In this document: piece by piece, positions 7,121 through 9,558 of the stretch | How the letters are laid out: each line of letters opens with the position of its first letter | Position numbering within the stretch: position 1 is the first letter of the stretch | Assembly: GCA_021802795.1 (NCBI GenBank) | Contig: JAJZRH010000016.1 | Span: forward strand, 1-9,558 | From: a bacterium | GTDB taxonomy: Bacteria > Patescibacteriota > Minisyncoccia > Phycocordibacterales > Phycocordibacteraceae | DNA: 9,558 nt | Direction of reading: 5' to 3' | Translations under genes and position numbers: made by a program | Notes under the pieces: model-generated | Database searches by the model: none | What the model was told of the DNA's origin: nothing | Seen by the model: only the letters and a program-made list of their open reading frames with translations

Positions 7121-7324
7121 CTACCTCGCAGGGCGGATGATTATCAGTCCCGGGAAGCGCCCCAGGGATTCGCCGGCACGCACGCTTGGGACGGGCAGCC
7201 ATTTTCCGTTTGTGGCGTTGTATACGTCGGACTCCTCGGCGTTCTCTTCCGGTCCGAGTCTCCGCCCAAAGACGGTTTCTCTAGGATCGAGCGGGTGTTC
7301 ATGCACTGTGTTCGGAGCCGTCAT
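7121..7324 (-). CDS. Small HPLD/GKW-family protein, copy B
   Basis: A 67-residue member of the same family as 6261-6452 and 7299-7541. It has HEHPLD, the FGRRLGP segment, ESD, GKWLPVPS, a glycine, and IIIRPAR at the end. It is closest to copy C in the GKW-x-PVPSV part. The ATG at 7324 is chosen because GGGAGGT lies about 7 nt upstream and because family similarity begins a few residues later; the frame is open for 26 more codons upstream but these lie inside copy C. The start overlaps the end of copy C by 26 nt, so its ribosome-binding site is inside the upstream gene and translation is probably coupled. No cysteine, signal peptide or membrane segment is present. Function unknown. Confidence 0.85.
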   Translation of the reverse strand: MTAPNTVHEHPLDPRETVFGRRLGPEENAEESDVYNATNGKWLPVPSVRAGESLGRFPGLIIIRPAR

Positions 7325-7541
7325 TGTTCGCACCTCCCGCCGGTTGTGTTTGTGATGCCGGACGAATGCGCATTCCGTCGCTCGGCAAAATAGCGTGGCC
7401 AAAGAAGACGCTCGGTACGGGCACCCATTTGCCGCTTAGTGAGTCATACCGGTCGCCCGCCTGCATTTTTTCACCTACCCGGAGCAGCGTTCCAAAAATA
7501 ATTTCTCCCGCATCGAGCGGGTGCGCATGGTTCTTGTCCAT
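7299..7541 (-). CDS. Small HPLD/GKW-family protein, copy C, with extra tail
   Basis: An 80-residue member of the family, first gene of a two-gene unit with copy B. The family core HAHPLD to IRPA covers about 6-62. It is followed by a copy-specific tail of about 18 residues rich in Gln, Gly, Asn, Ser and Ala, probably disordered. The tail exists because the reading frame runs on over the start of copy B, ending 26 nt inside it with a TGA. One reading is that the tail arose when a shorter stop codon was lost. The start has GAGGG about 8 nt upstream and a TTGACT promoter further up. Function unknown; the core shares GKWVPVPSV with copy B. Confidence 0.85.
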   Translation of the reverse strand: MDKNHAHPLDAGEIIFGTLLRVGEKMQAGDRYDSLSGKWVPVPSVFFGHAILPSDGMRIRPASQTQPAGGANNDGSEHSA

Positions 7542-7580
7542 TTCATACCCTCTTCAATATCGGCGAACTTGCCTGCGAAG

Positions 7581-7609
7581 ACTCTATTCCCGCGTCACAC
7601 GCAAGTCAA
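7581..7609 (-). promoter_or_regulatory. Promoter of the copy C - copy B unit
   Basis: TTGACT (7604-7609) and TAGAGT (7581-7586) are 17 nt apart on the minus strand, with a leader of about 30-35 nt that ends in a GAGGG ribosome-binding site. Confidence 0.6.
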
Positions 7610-7647
7610 TGCAGAATCGGGCGGCAAAAAGTTTGCGGTCATAGCTT

Positions 7648-7692
7648 TTGTAAAAAGAAAATGCCCGCCATTTGACGGGTATTTTCTTACAA
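7648..7692. terminator. Two-way terminator after the secreted-protein gene
   Basis: A long imperfect hairpin. Inner arms CCCGCC (7664-7669) and GACGGG (7674-7679) allow a G-U pair and a 4-nt loop. Outer A-rich and T-rich arms (GAAAAT with ATTTTC, then TTGTAA with TTACAA) continue after a mismatch. Symmetric A and T runs let it work in either direction; only the minus-strand gene at 7703-8347 needs it. Confidence 0.75.
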
Positions 7693-7702
7693 GGCGGGGT
7701 AA

Positions 7703-8347
7703 CTAGTCGTCGTGCCCGTCCTTGTCGCCCTTGCCGTTCATTGCGGCCGGGAGGATGTCGCCCGAATTGCCGGTGACGGCATTGACCCAGGTGCCGAATT
7801 TACCGCCGCGGTAGGTCCAGCCCCACCACGGCTGATCAAACCCGTAACCAGCCGTGAAGTATTGCCCCGTCCAGCTCACGTAGCCCGGGCAGTTGCCCGA
7901 CGCGTCGCACCGGTAGTCAATAGTGCCGATCTCGCCCCGGGTCTTCCACGCCGGCGTTGCAAGCAACGAACCGGTAATGGTCGCCGTGTAGCCGCCGCGT
8001 ATCTCGCCGCGCTCCTTACCGGAGAGGACTCCGGTGCCTCCCGGACTCTTCTGTCCGGCGATGGCTTGGAATGAACCCTCGTCGCGAACGGTCGCGCAGT
8101 AGGTGCCGGCGGTCGTCGTCTGCCAGACCGTGATGTGCCGCTCAAGCGCATCCATTCCCCAATAATTGCCCGCGACGCCGGAATCGGCATCGTTCTTCAC
8201 CTTTACCGTTACGTTCACGACCGGGCTCCCGACCGTGTTCGCGCAGCGCAGATCGCTGTTGCCGTGGATCGACGGCTCCGCGGCAAATGCGAATGCCGGC
8301 AATGCGAGGACGGCGACTGCAGCAACTCCCAATACATGCTTATACAT
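7703..8347 (-). CDS. Secreted protein with signal peptide and four cysteines
   Basis: A 214-residue exported protein of unknown function. The N-terminus has a Lys and a hydrophobic core (VLGVAAVAVLALPAFAF), and a cleavage site is likely after FAFA (about residue 22). The mature part is rich in Gly, Thr and aromatic residues with alternating patterns typical of beta structure. It has four Cys (35, 84, 147, 153); the last pair, in YRCDASGNCPGY, is close enough for a local disulfide. Aromatic clusters stand out: NYWGMD (61-66) and DQPWWGWTYRGGKFGTW (171-187). The tail GKGDKDGHDD is charged and could bind metal, but this is speculative. A start 11 codons upstream is possible; the chosen one gives a normal signal peptide. 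No Shine-Dalgarno sequence is seen, unlike its neighbours. It has its own promoter region and terminator. Confidence 0.85.
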   Translation of the reverse strand: MYKHVLGVAAVAVLALPAFAFAAEPSIHGNSDLRCANTVGSPVVNVTVKVKNDADSGVAGNYWGMDALERHITVWQTTTAGTYCATVRDEGSFQAIAGQKSPGGTGVLSGKERGEIRGGYTATITGSLLATPAWKTRGEIGTIDYRCDASGNCPGYVSWTGQYFTAGYGFDQPWWGWTYRGGKFGTWVNAVTGNSGDILPAAMNGKGDKDGHDD

Positions 8348-8379
8348 ATGAACGCAGTTACTTGGTAATGACGGAAACA

Positions 8380-8405
8380 AGTATAGCGCGTTTTTCTCCG
8401 GTCAA
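8380..8405 (-). promoter_or_regulatory. Promoter of the secreted-protein gene, short spacer
   Basis: TTGACC (8400-8405) and TATACT (8380-8385) on the minus strand are only 14 nt apart, shorter than the usual 16-18. The -10 is good. Either the -35 is not used or the promoter needs an activator. The leader would be about 25 nt. Confidence 0.45.
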
Positions 8406-8413
8406 CGCCGGAG
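8396..8413. promoter_or_regulatory. Inverted repeat over the -35 region, possible operator
   Basis: CTCCGG-TCAACG-CCGGAG is a perfect 6-bp inverted repeat with a 6-bp gap that covers the -35 candidate of the secreted-protein gene. This is a typical place for a regulator to bind. A short RNA hairpin or chance are alternatives. Confidence 0.35.
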
Positions 8414-8417
8414 CAGA

Positions 8418-8430
8418 AATGATGGCGGAG
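8418..8430. repeat. 13-bp repeat AATGATGGCGGAG, copy 1
   Basis: Identical to 9021-9033 and with partial similarity extending through GTCTT on the right of both copies. Each copy lies between the terminator of one gene and the promoter of the next. On the minus strand this copy ends 12 nt before TTGACC of the secreted-protein gene. Confidence 0.5.
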
Positions 8431-8450
8431 GGTGGTCTTGGTGATCGTAT

Positions 8451-8482
8451 AAAAACGAGCGCCCCGCGCCGAGGCGCGGGGC
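8451..8482 (-). terminator. Intrinsic terminator after 8485-8922
   Basis: GCCCCGCGC (8461-8469) and GCGCGGGGC (8474-8482) form a perfect 9-bp GC stem with a 4-nt loop, followed after GCTCG by TTTTT. It starts 2 nt after the TGA stop. Confidence 0.85.
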
Positions 8483-8484
8483 TG

Positions 8485-8922
8485 TCATGCAAAAAGAATA
8501 CAAGATACCGAATGCTTAACTTGTATGTCGGTGAGCACATCCTCTACCGAACAATTGCTCCTCAGCGCCTTGCAGGCGATGAATCGCAGGATGGCAATTT
8601 CTTCGCCGTCATTGGTCACAAGAGAGCTTAGTTCACAGGCTTCCTGCAGCCATTCTTTCTCGAACGAAGGCAGGAGCGGCAATATGCTTGCCCAAATGCG
8701 GAGCGCATACTCTTTCCTGGTCTGCACCAGCTCTTCCACACAGCTCAGGCATGCTGTTGAGCCGTCGGAAAATCCCTGATGGATCTTGTTGTGCTTACAA
8801 CAAAATGCCGAGGACTTTCTCGCGCATTCTTCGCAGGTGAAAGTGCAGAGTTTCCCGTCGGGCTGATGGAGCGGCAATAACAGGAGCTTTATCGGATCTT
8901 TCCCACATAGTTCACATTTCAT
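8485..8922 (-). CDS. Cysteine-rich probable zinc-binding protein
   Basis: A 145-residue protein of unknown function. Its first 61 residues carry three CxxC knuckles (C3-C6, C30-C33, C58-C61), plus C26, C41-C42 and H44/H48. The pattern CCKHNKIHQG (41-50) between the second and third knuckles gives a cross-brace look, and two zinc ions could be held. The order of ligands recalls small zinc-ribbon or B-box-like binding modules, but I cannot name a family. The C-terminal half (about 62-130) is helical, with Trp/Leu-rich helices around IWASILPLLPSFEKEWLQEA and later EEIAILRFIACKAL. There is no signal peptide. The ATG at 8922 is chosen over one 8 codons upstream because AAGGAG lies 7 nt before it and because MKCELCG starts right at the first knuckle. 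It has its own promoter and terminator. Confidence 0.8.
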   Translation of the reverse strand: MKCELCGKDPIKLLLLPLHQPDGKLCTFTCEECARKSSAFCCKHNKIHQGFSDGSTACLSCVEELVQTRKEYALRIWASILPLLPSFEKEWLQEACELSSLVTNDGEEIAILRFIACKALRSNCSVEDVLTDIQVKHSVSCILFA

Positions 8923-8969
8923 TTCTTGGCTCCTTGCGGTAGGCAATTGGACGAGAACAACCTAGTGCA

Positions 8970-8997
8970 ACCTTACTACAGCGAAGCAGAATGTCAA
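8970..8997 (-). promoter_or_regulatory. Promoter of the cysteine-rich protein gene
   Basis: A perfect TTGACA (8992-8997) is followed after 16 nt by TAAGGT (8970-8975), a weak -10. The -35 is clear and the -10 position uncertain. The leader would be about 40 nt, ending in AAGGAG. Confidence 0.5.
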
Positions 8998-9020
8998 ACC
9001 ATTCACCCTGCCCGGGACGG

Positions 9021-9033
9021 AATGATGGCGGAG
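9021..9033. repeat. 13-bp repeat AATGATGGCGGAG, copy 2
   Basis: Second copy of the repeat at 8418-8430, again between a terminator and the next promoter. On the minus strand it ends 23 nt before TTGACA of the cysteine-rich protein gene, 11 nt further than copy 1 is from its own -35, about one helical turn. Confidence 0.5.
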
Positions 9034-9046
9034 TGACGTCTTACGG

Positions 9047-9078
9047 AAAAAGAAAGGCCACCGCACAGGGTGGCCTTT
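9047..9078 (-). terminator. Intrinsic terminator after 9097-9522
   Basis: AAAGGCCACC (9053-9062) and GGTGGCCTTT (9069-9078) form a perfect 10-bp stem with a 6-nt loop, followed in the gene direction by CTTTTT. It begins about 18 nt after the stop codon. Confidence 0.85.
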
Positions 9079-9096
9079 TGGACTGCATTGGTTGAA

Positions 9097-9522
9097 CTAA
9101 TCGCCGCCTGAGCCGGAGTCCGAAGAGTCCGCCGTGTCTCCGGATGGTTCTGACGGAGATTCGCTCGGCTCGGAGGCCGTGACGGCTTCCGTAACGGGTT
9201 CCGGTTCGGCCGCGCGGCCCGCGGGTTCATCCCATGAGCCGCTCGCACCACCGCCGCCACCGCTACCCCCGCCGCCTTGGAAAGGCGCTTCTCCGGGTTG
9301 CGCTGCCGCACTGCTATCGCTGTCCGACAGTATGGCCGCAGCGACGAGCACCGTTCCCAGAGAGACGCTGTCATCGTCATCACCGCGCGGAGGAGGCGCA
9401 CTTGCGGGCTCGGTGTACGGGACTTTCCCCGTGCCGTTGCAGGTGGGGCACTTTTTCGTGCCGCCGAACCATTTCGCTTTCTGGCGGGTCCCTTTGCAGT
9501 CAGGGCATTGCACATATTGCAT
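9097..9522 (-). CDS. DnaJ-type zinc knuckle protein with Gly-rich, acidic tail
   Basis: A 141-residue protein of unknown function. Residues 6-33 hold two CxxCxG repeats, CPDCKGT (6-12) and CPTCNGTG (25-32). This is half of the four-repeat zinc domain of DnaJ and enough for one zinc ion. There is no J domain. Then come a proline linker, DDDD (48-51), a short hydrophobic stretch SVSLGTVLVAAAIL (52-65) that is too short to be a sure membrane helix, and the segment FQGGGGSGGGGGASGSW (81-97). The last 40 residues are almost only Glu, Ser, Pro, Asp and Gly and should be disordered. The Gly-rich segment ending in ASGSW resembles the C-terminal ends of TPM-domain proteins (from memory). AAGGAG 5 nt before the ATG fixes the start. 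Upstream sequence runs out within 36 nt. A different frame over this gene is open but looks spurious. Confidence 0.8.
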   Translation of the reverse strand: MQYVQCPDCKGTRQKAKWFGGTKKCPTCNGTGKVPYTEPASAPPPRGDDDDSVSLGTVLVAAAILSDSDSSAAAQPGEAPFQGGGGSGGGGGASGSWDEPAGRAAEPEPVTEAVTASEPSESPSEPSGDTADSSDSGSGGD

Positions 9523-9558
9523 GATGTCTCCTTCGTTTGGTCTGCGTTTTGTACGAAT

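Noticed and set aside
6422..7524. The 12-nt match ATCGAGCGGGTG in all three HPLD/GKW genes as a separate DNA repeat
   Set aside because: It simply encodes the conserved HPLD with the same codons; flanking DNA has diverged, so homology of the genes explains it.
6200..9080. CRISPR array or integron attC sites, suggested by repeated hairpins between small genes
   Set aside because: The hairpins differ in sequence and carry U tracts, so they are terminators; there are no regular repeats with spacers and no integrase gene in the window.
9003..9515. 170-codon minus-strand frame overlapping the zinc-knuckle gene
   Set aside because: The product is Arg/Ala/Pro-rich like a frame-shifted GC-rich gene, lacks a good ribosome-binding site and runs through the terminator. 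The other frame has CxxCxG motifs and AAGGAG before its ATG.

Overview
The window reads as bacterial chromosome of fairly high GC content, using the standard bacterial code (TAA, TAG and TGA all end recognisable genes). The compact gene order, the many tiny unfamiliar proteins and the style of the small secreted and membrane proteins suggest a member of the Candidate Phyla Radiation (Patescibacteria, Parcubacteria-like). That placement is an inference from general resemblance, not from a marker gene. Every gene I can support is on the minus strand, so the window is transcribed from its right end to its left end.

Left part (1-5629), housekeeping. In transcription order it holds grpE, dnaK, dnaJ, an alpha/beta hydrolase, a small multi-pass membrane protein and the 5' part of tyrS, cut by the window edge. 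GrpE, DnaK and DnaJ form a complete Hsp70 chaperone machine. dnaK and dnaJ each also have a promoter-like sequence with a TTGCAT -35 box, and a terminator-like hairpin separates them, so the three genes need not be made in fixed ratio. None of these genes has a convincing Shine-Dalgarno sequence. Three (grpE, the membrane protein, tyrS) have a -10-like hexamer exactly 6 nt before the chosen ATG and dnaJ has one 10 nt before it, the layout of leaderless or nearly leaderless mRNAs. A 79-bp sequence with 18-bp terminal inverted repeats, flanked by TATG on both sides, lies just upstream of grpE and looks like a miniature mobile element.

Right part (5789-9522), accessory. Eight small genes of mostly unknown function follow a different design. 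Nearly all have a clear Shine-Dalgarno sequence, most have a TTGACA-like -35 box, and most end in a GC-rich intrinsic terminator, so they look like self-contained units lined up in one direction. Three (6261-6452, 7121-7324, 7299-7541) are diverged copies of one 60-80 residue family with shared HPLD, GKW and RP motifs; two of them overlap. The others are two unrecognised cytoplasmic proteins (5789-6130, 6566-6943), a secreted protein with a signal peptide and four cysteines (7703-8347), a cysteine-rich probable zinc protein (8485-8922), and a protein with one DnaJ-type zinc knuckle followed by a Gly/Ser/Glu-rich tail (9097-9522).

The most interesting points are the small-protein family, the contrast in initiation signals between the two halves, the mobile-element-like repeat before grpE, and a tyrosyl-tRNA synthetase whose HIGH motif begins with Gln. 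I found no tRNA, rRNA, CRISPR array, integrase or transposase gene. No stretch longer than about 170 bases lacks a gene.
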